The translations under genes were made by a program, and so were the position numbers. A DNA stretch of 18,420 nucleotides from Acidobacteriota bacterium (lineage in GTDB: Bacteria > Acidobacteriota > Holophagae > Thermotomaculales > Thermotomaculaceae): contig JALWHA010000015.1 in assembly GCA_027038695.1 (NCBI GenBank), positions 1-18,420 on the forward strand, given 5' to 3'. Each line of letters opens with the position of its first letter. The stretch's first letter is position 1. Below are positions 7,971 through 16,134 of this stretch, in pieces. The notes beneath the pieces are model-generated. The model was not told the origin of the DNA. It was given only the letters and a program-made list of their open reading frames with translations, and made no database searches.

Positions 7971-9071
7971 TTATCTTTCAATCTCAGGCGGGCATGTACC
8001 CAGAGAGTTCATAATCATTGCGACATCGGCAAGTTGTGCACCTTCAAGCATATCTTCCAACAAACTTACCCCGTGAACGTAAGCGGGACCTCTAACATTC
8101 ATCCTTCTTATGTATTCGCTTCCGTCAGTCACCATGTAGTAGCCGAATTCTCCCCTTGCAGACTCGGTCTTCACATAGGTTTCTCCCGCTTTCAACTTCC
8201 AGTTCATCGGATACGGAATCTTTGTTCTGTAAGGCCCGTCAGGGATGTACTTTATAATCTGCCTTATAATCTTTATTGACTGCTCCATTTCCCTTCTTCT
8301 CACAAGTGCCCTTGCGTAAACATCTCCGCCTGTTTCGGTTATTAAATCAAAATCAAGTTTGTCGTAAACCTCATACGGATCGTCTTTCCTGACATCGGAA
8401 GCAATCCCGCAAGCCCTTAAGGGAGGCCCGACAACCCCTCTTTCTACAGCCGTTTCCGGGTCAATTACCGCAGTTCCTATAGCCCTTTTCTTGAAAACAG
8501 CGTTGTCAAAAAACAATCTGTCAAATTCATGTAATTTTTCTTCTATTAGATCCATCACCTCGGAAACCCTGCCTAAAAAACCTTCCGGCAGATCCCTTCT
8601 AACACCGCCGGGGATTATGTACATATGGTAAACCCTGCCGCCTGTCAACTCTTCAAACAAATCAAGTATATAATCCCTGTATCCGACAGACCATTGAGGG
8701 ACAGTGTACAAACCTGTTGAGCCTGCCTGTCCACCCATCCAGAGGTGGTATGCGGCAAGCCTTGAAAGTTCAAGCACTAATACCCTTATCCATTTAGCCC
8801 TTTCAGGTACCTCAAGGCCGGTTATATCCTCAACAGCCCTTGCAAAGTTTTCTTCGTTAGGGTCAGGCTCGGGAACACAGATTCTGCATACAATTGTGAA
8901 AGCCTGCATTGCCGTCCTTCTTTCAACTAACTTTTCAAATGCCCTGTGGAGATAACCTACATGTGTTTTAGCCTTAACAATGGTCTCGCCGATTAAATCA
9001 AGCTCAACACTCATATTTCCGGTAATGCCGGGGTGCTGAGGCCCGTGAAATATCTTTACAACCTTGCTCAT
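7971..9071 (-). CDS. mbxL: NuoD/hydrogenase-large-subunit-like subunit (MbxL), 366 aa
   Basis: Catalytic-type subunit of the peripheral arm, homologous to the complex I 49-kDa subunit and the large subunit of group 4 NiFe hydrogenases. It has the N-terminal HGPQHPG (residues 9-15) and VGYLHRAFEKL signatures. The N-terminal CxxC pair is present (Cys62 and Cys65 in VCRICVPEP). The C-terminal hydrogenase motif DPCxxC is reduced to one cysteine (Cys360, in GTCPPEIER), so a NiFe site cannot be built in the usual way. This pattern fits Mbx/Mbs, whose P. furiosus form reduces sulfane sulfur, rather than H2-evolving Mbh. I prefer ATG 9071: it overlaps the previous stop as ATGA and has GGAG seven bases upstream. 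An ATG at 9083 would add four residues. The next gene begins 10 bases downstream. Confidence 0.92.
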   Translation of the reverse strand: MSKVVKIFHGPQHPGITGNMSVELDLIGETIVKAKTHVGYLHRAFEKLVERRTAMQAFTIVCRICVPEPDPNEENFARAVEDITGLEVPERAKWIRVLVLELSRLAAYHLWMGGQAGSTGLYTVPQWSVGYRDYILDLFEELTGGRVYHMYIIPGGVRRDLPEGFLGRVSEVMDLIEEKLHEFDRLFFDNAVFKKRAIGTAVIDPETAVERGVVGPPLRACGIASDVRKDDPYEVYDKLDFDLITETGGDVYARALVRRREMEQSIKIIRQIIKYIPDGPYRTKIPYPMNWKLKAGETYVKTESARGEFGYYMVTDGSEYIRRMNVRGPAYVHGVSLLEDMLEGAQLADVAMIMNSLGTCPPEIER

Positions 9072-9610
9072 TTTTTTCTCCATTCGTCAAATGCTTCGCC
9101 TATGTAATCTCTCGGTTTATAATTTTCTTCCCTGCCTTCACGCCATTCATAGTGCTCGTTTACATAGTGAAGGGTGTCAAAATCCCTTCTCATAGGAGGC
9201 ATATCCTTCCAATCTTCAAGGATAAAAGGCTCTAATCTCGGGTGCCCGACAAAGTTTACTCCGTACATCTCCCAGATCTCCCTTTCATAGGTGCATACCT
9301 GCCTCCACATATCGTGAAGTGATTGGAATTCAGCCTTCTCCCTATCAATATAGGTTTTAACCATAACGTTAACCTTTTCCTTCGGGTTCCAGACTATGTA
9401 AACCAGCTCAAATTTATTATCTTCAAGCCAGTCAACACAGGAAAGCATAACGAAGTGTTTAAATCCTTCAACATCTCTTAAATGTGCAAGAACTCCCCTG
9501 ACATCACTGTTTGAAACCCTTACAGAAAGAAGGTTATCTTTAGGAAAATAAGCCTTTTCAGGGGAAAACAAATTTTCAAGTTTTTCTTTTAACTCGTCAA
9601 GGTAACTCAT
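9068..9610 (-). CDS. mbxK: NuoC-like 30-kDa subunit (MbxK), 180 aa
   Basis: Structural subunit of the peripheral arm that packs against the NuoB- and NuoD-like subunits. The complex I 30-kDa signature is plain in the second half: EREIWEMYGVNFVGHPRLEP (about residues 109-128), followed by LEDWKDMPPMRRDF. Length and domain match single-domain NuoC and MbhK/MbxK proteins, not the NuoCD fusions of enterobacteria. It carries no cofactor-binding motif, as expected for this family. The start overlaps the stop of the NuoB-like gene by four bases (ATGA), and the stop overlaps the next start in the same way, so the three peripheral-arm genes look translationally coupled. Confidence 0.93.
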   Translation of the reverse strand: MSYLDELKEKLENLFSPEKAYFPKDNLLSVRVSNSDVRGVLAHLRDVEGFKHFVMLSCVDWLEDNKFELVYIVWNPKEKVNVMVKTYIDREKAEFQSLHDMWRQVCTYEREIWEMYGVNFVGHPRLEPFILEDWKDMPPMRRDFDTLHYVNEHYEWREGREENYKPRDYIGEAFDEWRKK

Positions 9611-10164
9611 ATTCCCCCCTCAAAGTTCCAGGTATAATCAGGAAGCATCTCGTCTCCGAAAACTTCTTTTTGATTCTTCTTGTACCATTCAATATTTTCT
9701 CTATACTTTTTAGCCCCTTCGGCCTTACCAGATTCAATCCTTTTTTGTAACGCAATAATACCCTGAATAATCGCCTCAGGCCTCGGCATACACCCTGCCA
9801 CAAAAACATCAACGGGGATATAGAGGTCAAGTTTTTTTATTGTGTTATAAGAATCCCAGTACATTCCCCCGTTAATTGTACATGAGCCCAAAGCAAGCAC
9901 ATACTTGGGGTCGTACATCTGTTCGTAAGTCCTGATTACCCTCTTCAAAGTCTTTGTCGCAAGGTAACCTGAAATAATCAATAAGTCCGCCTGCCTCGGG
10001 GTTGCCGCACCCCTTAAACCGAACCTTTCCGCATCGTACCTTGAGGTCATAGTAGGAGGCATCTCAATTGCCCCGCAGCCTGTACCGTAAGCAAGAACCC
10101 AGATAGATTGCTTCCTCGCCCAATTGGCTATATATTCCCATACTCCGGGATTATCTGTACACAT
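9607..10164 (-). CDS. mbxJ: NuoB-like small subunit with one cluster cysteine missing (MbxJ), 185 aa
   Basis: Fe-S subunit that should hold the proximal (N2-type) 4Fe-4S cluster facing the NuoD-like subunit. Three ligand positions are clear: Cys30 in YGTGCGAIEMPP, Cys95 in LGSCTINGG and Cys125 in AGCMPRPE. The fourth is missing. Hydrogenase-type proteins have CxxC in the first motif and complex I has CC; here both alternative positions are glycine (Gly27 and Gly31). The reading was checked on the bases (GGT ACA GGC TGC GGG). The only other cysteine near the N-terminus is Cys2. Length is normal for NuoB/MbxJ. The ATG at 10164 starts three bases after the previous stop, with GGTGAG upstream. 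Identity is secure; the cluster type is uncertain. Confidence 0.92.
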   Translation of the reverse strand: MCTDNPGVWEYIANWARKQSIWVLAYGTGCGAIEMPPTMTSRYDAERFGLRGAATPRQADLLIISGYLATKTLKRVIRTYEQMYDPKYVLALGSCTINGGMYWDSYNTIKKLDLYIPVDVFVAGCMPRPEAIIQGIIALQKRIESGKAEGAKKYRENIEWYKKNQKEVFGDEMLPDYTWNFEGGI

Positions 10165-10167
10165 ATC

Positions 10168-11079
10168 TCACCTCACCATCTCTATTACAAGGGCGATAAG
10201 CCCGATTAAAGTAGGATATCTCCACATAAAGTCAACCGCCTGTTCAACCTTAAAACGGGAGTAAACCGAAGTAACAAAAAGAGTTGTCAGGAAAAGGACA
10301 AAGGTCTTTCCTACAAAAATAAGCAAATTTGTTGCTCCTCCCATAAAAAGGTCAACCCATAGTGCCAGCTTCAGGAAACCGAAGATTCCCCTTGAACTCA
10401 TCATTAACGCAAGGTACTTTCCTCCGAATTCAGTTGCAGGTCCGCTTGCAACTTCTTGAGGAGCGCCCGGGATATCAAAGGGGCTTGCCCCCATCATTCC
10501 CCAGAAGGAAAAGAGGGAAGCAATAAACGCTAACGGGACCTTAAACATTGCCCAATTTGCAATGCCTCCTGCCTGTAACTCCATAATCTTGTTGATTGAA
10601 GCGGTGTTGTAGTGAGCCATTAAAACAATCAATGCTATAAAATAGGGTATTTCAAGCCCGATAAGCCTTGTCAATCCCCTTGTTACACCCATAACGCCGA
10701 AAGGGACCCCGCCCTGGCCGACACCTAAAGCCATACCTAAAGAGCCTAACACCATTAAATAGGTAACAAGGATCAAATCCCCTTCAAATGAAAAACCGTG
10801 AAGCCATTTCCCTCCGGAAAGAATGGGGATAAAAAAGAGACAGGTTACAATACCCATAATCATTATAATAGGCCCTAAATGAAACATAACCCCGTGGGAG
10901 CCTGCTTCCCTTTTTCTGTAAAGTTTAAAAACATCAATAAGATTCTGAAAAATAGGCGGCCCCCACCTTCTGTGGATTCTTCCTATTATGTTTCTCGCAA
11001 TTCCCATGTAAAGCATACCCACTATAAAGGCAAGAAAGGGATATGCTATAACATCCAATACTCTCATTCCGGTACTCAT
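10168..11079 (-). CDS. mbxM: NuoH-like membrane anchor subunit (MbxM), 303 aa
   Basis: Integral membrane subunit that connects the redox arm to the ion-pumping arm; in complex I its homologue forms the quinone entry tunnel. Family motifs are visible in order: RRWGPPIFQNLIDVFKLYRK (about residues 37-56), GVTRGLTRLIGLEIPYFIAL in the middle, and a conserved loop reading FDIPGAPQEVASGPATEFGG near residue 200-220. About eight hydrophobic helices can be seen. The length fits MbxM/MbhM and NuoH. ATG 11079 follows the previous stop by three bases, with GGGGAG seven bases upstream. Placing the NuoH-like gene before J, K and L, rather than after them as in mbh, is characteristic of mbx clusters. Confidence 0.93.
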   Translation of the reverse strand: MSTGMRVLDVIAYPFLAFIVGMLYMGIARNIIGRIHRRWGPPIFQNLIDVFKLYRKREAGSHGVMFHLGPIIMIMGIVTCLFFIPILSGGKWLHGFSFEGDLILVTYLMVLGSLGMALGVGQGGVPFGVMGVTRGLTRLIGLEIPYFIALIVLMAHYNTASINKIMELQAGGIANWAMFKVPLAFIASLFSFWGMMGASPFDIPGAPQEVASGPATEFGGKYLALMMSSRGIFGFLKLALWVDLFMGGATNLLIFVGKTFVLFLTTLFVTSVYSRFKVEQAVDFMWRYPTLIGLIALVIEMVR

Positions 11080-11082
11080 CTT

Positions 11083-12966
11083 CTATCTCCCCAAAAACAT
11101 AATTATTGCAACAAGGGTTAACACCGCGTAAAGCATATATATCTGGCCGTCCCCGTTGAAAAGTATATCCTTTAAAACAGAGGCTATGCCGTTTATCTGA
11201 TCCCCTACCTTGCGGTAAAAGTTTGTTATATGCCTGCTTAAACTTGCCCCAACCCACGGGATCCTGTGAAGTTCCGCTCCAATTCCGTAACCGTAATGAA
11301 GCGGAGTATCTTTGTCAGGGGTCTCTGCGGCATAGTATATGTCAAGCCTGTTGAGTTTTTTAGACTTTGCAAAGAACAATGTGTACCAGATCAAGACAAT
11401 GATGAAAACAACCCCTAACAGGTTGATAACAACAAAACCGTTGAATCCCCCTAATGCCGCCGATAAGGTATAGACACTTGAAGAGTTAAACGCTGTTGTG
11501 AAACCTAACGCTAAAGTCACCTTGTTAAGGTAAGGAACGATCAATCCCGGAAACATACCGAAAACAACAAGCCCGAGCATTAAAGGTATTTGAGCAACCC
11601 ATAACAATGCAGGTACTTCCTTTACCTCCAGCAAATCAGGGGAAGAAGGATGACCTAAAAATATCCCGTATATCAATTTATAGCAGTACAGAAATGCAGT
11701 TGTAGAAGAAACTATCATTGCAACAAGCAAAAAGTAATGATGCGACTTCAAAAGGGACATATAGATAACCCATTTTGAGGAGAAGCCGCCTAAAGGAGGC
11801 ATTCCCGCAAGTGCAATAATCCCGAACAGTACCGCAAGGAATGAGAGAGGCATTTTGGTTATCAAAGCCCCTAACTCGGAAAATTTCTCCCTGCCTGTTC
11901 TGTAGATAACGCCTGCAACGGTTATAAACAAAAGAAGTTTCATCATTGTATGCATAACAGCATGGTAAAGCCCGCCTGCCACCCCTAAAGCGGTGCCCAT
12001 ACTCATTGCAGTAACAATGTACCCGACCTGAGCAACCGAAGAGTAAGCAAGGAGCTTCTTAACCTCGTCCTGAACAATTGCCCTGAATGTGGCAAAAACT
12101 GAGGTTATCACTCCAAGCCATGCAATAACGTAACCTACCGTCGGAGTACCTTTTATGGAAGAAACTCCCTTTAAATTTGCAAAACCTATCAAGGTTGCAA
12201 AGAATAAAAGGAATCCGTAAACACCCATCTTTGAGAGCGTACCTGAGAAAAATCCGGTAAATGAGTCTTCACTCTCGGTGTATGCGTCAGGTGCCCAGAT
12301 GTGCAAGGGCATTGTAGCCATTTTTACCAGAAACCCTATTGCAAAGAGTATTGAAACAAACAACACCTTCGTATTCGGCATTAAAGCAATTGCGGTAGCA
12401 ACTTTATCAAAGTGAAATGAGCCTGCGGCAGCGTAAACCATAAATATTGCCGTAAGCATAGCATATGCGCCTGCAACATTGAAAACAATGTAGGTAAGCC
12501 CTGTCCTTTTAGGATTCTTTGCATTCATAATTACAAGGAAGTAAGAAGACCAGGTCATCATCTCCCAGAATATAAAGAATGACATTAAATCCCTTGAGTA
12601 AACAATCCCTAAAAGAGAGCCTGCAACAATGTTGAAAAACAGGTAAAAGGTATCGTGGTACTCTTTATCCTTCACAAGTGCAAAAGCGGTAAAAGCTATA
12701 AAGAGGTACGACAATACAATTAATATCGCAAAAAAGGAACTTAAAGCGTTTGTTCCAAAACTTAAACTACCCATATACGCAGGCAATTTAAAACTGTACG
12801 AATAGGTTGAAACCTTATCAAAAGGCATTCTGAATATTAGATAGCAAACCGCGATAACCGAGCCCAAGGTAAGCCCTTCCCTTGCAGGTTTAACTACTTT
12901 GCCTAAAAAGTAAGCCAGAATGCCCGCTAAAATCGGTATTAAAACTACATTGTTAGGCCCAATCAT
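11083..12966 (-). CDS. mbxH': Second antiporter-like subunit, NuoL/M/MrpA-D family (MbxH'), 627 aa
   Basis: Polytopic ion-translocating subunit (Proton_antipo_M fold) with about 16 helices. The key charged residues of this family are all present: TM5 Glu135 in IFWEMMTWSSY, TM7 Lys215 in FLVKMATMPLHIW, TM8 Lys246 in TLSKMGVYG and TM12 Lys398 in GMPPLGGFSSKW. This is therefore a canonical half-channel pair. A C-terminal extension (about residues 520-627) carries YYAAETPDKDTPLHYGYG, an amphipathic stretch and a final helix. It resembles the tails of formate hydrogenlyase and Mbx-type antiporter subunits. Its ATG overlaps the previous stop by four bases and has an ideal GGAGGTG upstream. Two antiporter subunits in a row (H, H') are an mbx trait. 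Confidence 0.92.
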   Translation of the reverse strand: MIGPNNVVLIPILAGILAYFLGKVVKPAREGLTLGSVIAVCYLIFRMPFDKVSTYSYSFKLPAYMGSLSFGTNALSSFFAILIVLSYLFIAFTAFALVKDKEYHDTFYLFFNIVAGSLLGIVYSRDLMSFFIFWEMMTWSSYFLVIMNAKNPKRTGLTYIVFNVAGAYAMLTAIFMVYAAAGSFHFDKVATAIALMPNTKVLFVSILFAIGFLVKMATMPLHIWAPDAYTESEDSFTGFFSGTLSKMGVYGFLLFFATLIGFANLKGVSSIKGTPTVGYVIAWLGVITSVFATFRAIVQDEVKKLLAYSSVAQVGYIVTAMSMGTALGVAGGLYHAVMHTMMKLLLFITVAGVIYRTGREKFSELGALITKMPLSFLAVLFGIIALAGMPPLGGFSSKWVIYMSLLKSHHYFLLVAMIVSSTTAFLYCYKLIYGIFLGHPSSPDLLEVKEVPALLWVAQIPLMLGLVVFGMFPGLIVPYLNKVTLALGFTTAFNSSSVYTLSAALGGFNGFVVINLLGVVFIIVLIWYTLFFAKSKKLNRLDIYYAAETPDKDTPLHYGYGIGAELHRIPWVGASLSRHITNFYRKVGDQINGIASVLKDILFNGDGQIYMLYAVLTLVAIIMFLGR

Positions 12967-14447
12967 AACGCACCTCCGTTAGAGCCTAACATTGCGGCTA
13001 TATAATTTGAACGATTCATAACATCCATTGCCGCCCCCTTCAAGTAAGGCATTAAGTATCCTGAAAAAAGCCCGATTCCGATAATCGCAAATACAAGCAC
13101 AACAAGGGGAACCATTGAAAGTATAGGGAATGATCTCTTCTCTATTCTTGTAGGTTCAGGCTCTTTGAACATAATTTGAAGAACCCTGAAGTAGTAGACC
13201 CCTTCTATTACGCTTGCGGCAAGTATAAGCATAATCAAAATAATATGCTCAGCCTTTGCCGCAGCGCTTAATATCATCATTTTACTCATAAAACCGTTTA
13301 AGGGAGGGAAACCCATAACGCCGAGTGCCCCGATTCCGAACACCCCGGCAACAAAGGGATATTTCCTTCCAATACCCTTTAAATCTTCCAGATCGCTTCC
13401 CCCTGCCGCTTTAGCAAGAAGCCCTATGCTTAAAAACAAGGTTGCCTTTAAAACAGCGTGGTTAACAAAGTGAAATATAGCGCCCTGCATAGCATCGGCG
13501 GTTCCTATGCCAACCGCAAAGAGTATTACCCCTATCTGTCCCAGAGAGGAATACCCGAGCATTCTTTTTACATCTTTCTGTCTTAAAGCGGAAAGTTCGG
13601 AAACTATAACCGTCATTACCCCAAAAAACAGGAGCAGTTTAATAAATGTAGCATTTGCAGCAACGGTAAAGAGAAACCTTATCATTGCGTAAAGCCCCGC
13701 CTTAACCGTTACCGCCGAGAAGATTGCCGCAACCGGAGCGGGAGCGCCCTGATAAACATCGGGAGCAAATGCATTTAAAGGAAACATCTCTGATTCTATT
13801 CCGAACCCGATAAACAGAAAAGACATAGCCATAAAAGCAACCTTCGGGTTCATCTGGGAGAACCTGTTTGCAATATCGGCAAGGTTTAAAGTGCCCAATT
13901 GGTTATAGATTAAAGCAATACCTAAAAGAAGCAGCGTTGAAGATATTGACCCTACAAGAAGAAATTTGATCCCCGCTTCGCTTCCCTTTCTATCTTTCTT
14001 TATAGCGGTCAAAGCGTAAGAAGAGATACTCGTAATCTCAAGGAAAACAAACATATTGAAGATATCGCCTGTAAGCACAATACCTGTTGAACCCATAACC
14101 ACAAGAAGAATAAGCATTGCAAACTTTTCCTGAGTTTCGGTTGTATTATCCTTTAAAAGGTAAAGGGATACCAGAAACCCCATTGTAGAGATCAAACAGG
14201 CTAAAAATATGGAAAACGGAGTAATCGCAAGGTTAATGCCGAAAGGAGGCTTATACCCTGCAACAATTACCCTGATAGGCTTTACCATAACCTGAGGCAG
14301 GAAATAAAACCCTGCAAGCATATTAAAAAGCAGGGTCAAACTCATTGCATAAAGCCCGGCTTTTTTATGAATATAGCCTAACAGAGGGATAAGAAACGCA
14401 ACAAATAGCGGAACACCGACCATTAAAATAGGACTAAACCAGCTCAC
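12963..14447 (-). CDS. mbxH: MrpD-like antiporter subunit with Glu at the TM7 Lys position (MbxH), 494 aa
   Basis: Membrane ion-translocating subunit homologous to MrpD and NuoM/N. TM5 Glu137 (FVFLEITSISSY), TM8 Lys249 (SAVTVKAGLYA) and TM12 Lys389 (GFPPLNGFMSKM) align almost number for number with Glu137, Lys250 and Lys392 of Bacillus MrpD. The TM7 lysine (Lys219 in MrpD) is replaced by Glu218 in the context GFGIESEMFPLNAFAPD. The codon is GAA in the sequence. The start is GTG 14447, two bases after the previous stop, with AGGGGG upstream. In Mbh/Mbx complexes this subunit contacts the NuoH-like subunit or the Mrp module. Family assignment is firm; the effect of the substitution is unknown. 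Confidence 0.92.
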   Translation of the reverse strand: MSWFSPILMVGVPLFVAFLIPLLGYIHKKAGLYAMSLTLLFNMLAGFYFLPQVMVKPIRVIVAGYKPPFGINLAITPFSIFLACLISTMGFLVSLYLLKDNTTETQEKFAMLILLVVMGSTGIVLTGDIFNMFVFLEITSISSYALTAIKKDRKGSEAGIKFLLVGSISSTLLLLGIALIYNQLGTLNLADIANRFSQMNPKVAFMAMSFLFIGFGIESEMFPLNAFAPDVYQGAPAPVAAIFSAVTVKAGLYAMIRFLFTVAANATFIKLLLFFGVMTVIVSELSALRQKDVKRMLGYSSLGQIGVILFAVGIGTADAMQGAIFHFVNHAVLKATLFLSIGLLAKAAGGSDLEDLKGIGRKYPFVAGVFGIGALGVMGFPPLNGFMSKMMILSAAAKAEHIILIMLILAASVIEGVYYFRVLQIMFKEPEPTRIEKRSFPILSMVPLVVLVFAIIGIGLFSGYLMPYLKGAAMDVMNRSNYIAAMLGSNGGAL

Positions 14448-14449
14448 AC

Positions 14450-14818
14450 CTACCCCCTCATCTTCTTTATCTTTGACACGTTGAGAGTTCCGTAATGTTC
14501 ATAAACTCTAATAATTATAGAAAGCCCCAATGCAAGAACCGCAACGCCGATAACAATAGCGGTAAGTACAAGCGCCTGAGGCACAGGGTCAACCATCTGT
14601 TGAGGCGTTAACCCCGGTTTGGAGAATATCGGAGCAGTTCTCCCGTTAATATAACCGATCGTTATAAAAAACAGGTTAACCCCGGAATCAACAAGCCCCA
14701 ATGCGACCATAATCTTGATCAAATTCTTCTTTGTCAATGCTCCGAACAAGCCGATAACCAGCAACACAATAACGCCGAACATAACTATATAATGCATATT
14801 TGTTAACAACGCCTTCAT
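14450..14818 (-). CDS. mbxG: MrpC/NuoK-like subunit (MbxG), 122 aa
   Basis: Three-helix membrane subunit of the antiporter module, homologous to MrpC/MnhC and NuoK. The family signature DPVPQALVLTAIVIG (about residues 77-91) is intact, as is the first-half motif with a conserved acidic residue (ALGLVDSGVNLFF, about residues 39-51). Helices lie at about 12-30, 34-57 and 82-105, followed by a basic C-terminal tail. Length is typical. The ATG overlaps the stop of the upstream gene by four bases (ATGA), so translation is coupled. Confidence 0.93.
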   Translation of the reverse strand: MKALLTNMHYIVMFGVIVLLVIGLFGALTKKNLIKIMVALGLVDSGVNLFFITIGYINGRTAPIFSKPGLTPQQMVDPVPQALVLTAIVIGVAVLALGLSIIIRVYEHYGTLNVSKIKKMRG

Positions 14819-15525
14819 TCCACTACCCCCATCATATTGTCAAGCAAGCCTGTAAGTTCCGAGCCGACCTTAAACCCTACAGCAACGTAGATTATGGGGA
14901 TAACTCCGGAGCTAAACAACTCTCCGACCTTACCGAGAGGCAAGAAATTAGCAAGGAAACTGCCCAGCAGGAACAAACCCAACAAGCCAACAGTAACAAA
15001 AGTTAACCCAGCAAGGCTTTCCGTTACCTTAATGTATCCGTGTTTAATTTCATAGCCTTCAAGGGACAACAACATAAAGAGAAAACTTGTGGCAATTACC
15101 GTGCCTCCCTGGAAACCTCCGCCGGGAGATAAATGACCGTGAATAAATATATATGCGCCGAACAAAATCGTTATCGGAAGCAAAGGCTTAACTCCGTACT
15201 GAAGCATTGCGTTTGCAAGTGTTTTCTGCTTTTTAACCTTTCTCTCTCCTGAAAGAATAGCGGCAAGTCCCGTTGCGGCAAGAAACAAAACAGTAACCTC
15301 GCCTAATGTATCAAAACCCCTGTAGTTAACAACTATTGAGGTAACAACGTTCGCTGATTCGGTATCATGAATATCGCTATTAAGGTAGTATTTCGCCACC
15401 CCTTTAACATTGTTTAAATCAAGCAAACCGAAAACCGAGAAAAACTGAAAAGCAAAGTACAAAACCACAAAAAACACAAATATATTTTTTACCCTGAACC
15501 TTCTTTTCAATCCTACCTTATTCAT
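14815..15525 (-). CDS. mbxF: MbhE-MbhF type subunit, MrpA C-terminus plus MrpB (MbxF), 236 aa
   Basis: Membrane subunit combining two pieces that are separate in P. furiosus Mbh. The first part carries NYRGFDTLGEVTVLFLAA (residues 67-84), the motif at the C-terminal end of MrpA and in MbhE. The second part is MrpB-like with HGHLSPGGGFQGG (129-141). About six helices are visible. I chose ATG 15525 because AGGAG lies eight bases upstream and the gene then starts one base after the previous stop. An upstream GTG-type start at 15573 would add 16 hydrophilic residues and overlap the DUF4040 gene by 47 bases. The fused form matches the lack of a separate mbxE. Confidence 0.9.
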   Translation of the reverse strand: MNKVGLKRRFRVKNIFVFFVVLYFAFQFFSVFGLLDLNNVKGVAKYYLNSDIHDTESANVVTSIVVNYRGFDTLGEVTVLFLAATGLAAILSGERKVKKQKTLANAMLQYGVKPLLPITILFGAYIFIHGHLSPGGGFQGGTVIATSFLFMLLSLEGYEIKHGYIKVTESLAGLTFVTVGLLGLFLLGSFLANFLPLGKVGELFSSGVIPIIYVAVGFKVGSELTGLLDNMMGVVE

Positions 15526-15526
15526 C

Positions 15527-15787
15527 TTATTGCTCCTCGTGTTTTTCGTATCTCTCCGTCTTCCTGATTGCAATCAGAAAAACAAAGGTTGATAAACCGG
15601 CACCTATAGCGGCTTCCGTCATAGCAACATCGGGAGCATGAAGTATTAAAAATAGGATACTTGCCATAAGGGAAACAACAGAAGATGCTAAAACCGAGGA
15701 GACAAGGTCATGGGTTTTTATGGCAAAGTAAGCCGCCACAATCATAACCAGCACACAGAAAATAGTTACTATCAACACTATATTCAT
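15527..15787 (-). CDS. mbxD: DUF4040 membrane subunit, MrpA C-terminal-like (MbxD), 86 aa
   Basis: Small three-helix membrane protein corresponding to a piece of the MrpA C-terminal region and to MbhD/MbxD. The family core HAPDVAMTEAAIGAG (residues 50-64) is present, with helices at about 3-22, 28-49 and 57-75 and a short charged tail. In Mrp and Mbh this piece lies in the Na+ translocating region, so it is a marker for a Mrp-type module rather than plain complex I. ATG 15787 follows the MrpG-like stop by two bases, with GAGGAGAAG upstream. Confidence 0.92.
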   Translation of the reverse strand: MNIVLIVTIFCVLVMIVAAYFAIKTHDLVSSVLASSVVSLMASILFLILHAPDVAMTEAAIGAGLSTFVFLIAIRKTERYEKHEEQ

Positions 15788-15789
15788 AA

Positions 15790-16134
15790 TTACTTCTCCT
15801 CTTCGTTCTTGTAGTACTGTTCACACTCGTCAATGACAAGTTTATAAGGCTTAACCCCGCTCCTCAAAGAAGCCCTTGCAAGCACTGAAGAAGAAAGAGG
15901 GTTTGTCATCAGTATGAAAAGAGTGAGAAGAAAACACTTAATCCACCAATCGGGATGCAAAAAACCCACTCCCATAATTATACTCATAGCACCCAATGTG
16001 CTCGCCTTTGTCCCGGCCTGCAGCCTGTTGTACAGATCCGGCATTCTGACTATGCCTATAGCCGAAACAAACATAAAAAAGCAACCGATAACAAGCAGTG
16101 CGTCTCCGATATAGGTAAATGCAGTATGCAACAT
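15790..16134 (-). CDS. mbxC: MrpG/MnhG-like subunit (MbxC), 114 aa
   Basis: Three-helix accessory subunit of the Mrp-type antiporter module. The family signature GIVRMPDLYNRLQAGTKAST (residues 27-46) is intact. Helices lie at about 9-28, 45-60 and 66-85, followed by a charged tail of about 30 residues ending in EEEK. The ATG shares one base with the stop of the MrpF-like gene (TAATG). Length is normal for MrpG. Confidence 0.94.
   Translation of the reverse strand: MLHTAFTYIGDALLVIGCFFMFVSAIGIVRMPDLYNRLQAGTKASTLGAMSIIMGVGFLHPDWWIKCFLLTLFILMTNPLSSSVLARASLRSGVKPYKLVIDECEQYYKNEEEK

Noticed and set aside
7961..7981. TTG start for the fused oxidoreductase
   Set aside because: ATG 7960 has a good ribosome binding site (AAGGGGTG), and the TTG would overlap the preceding gene for no gain.
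10934..11257. 107-codon minus-strand frame bridging the NuoH-like and H' genes
   Set aside because: It overlaps two well-supported genes in another frame and shows no family motif.
15526..15573. Longer N-terminus for the MbxF-type subunit
   Set aside because: The added residues are hydrophilic and overlap the DUF4040 gene. ATG 15525 has AGGAG at proper spacing right after the previous stop.
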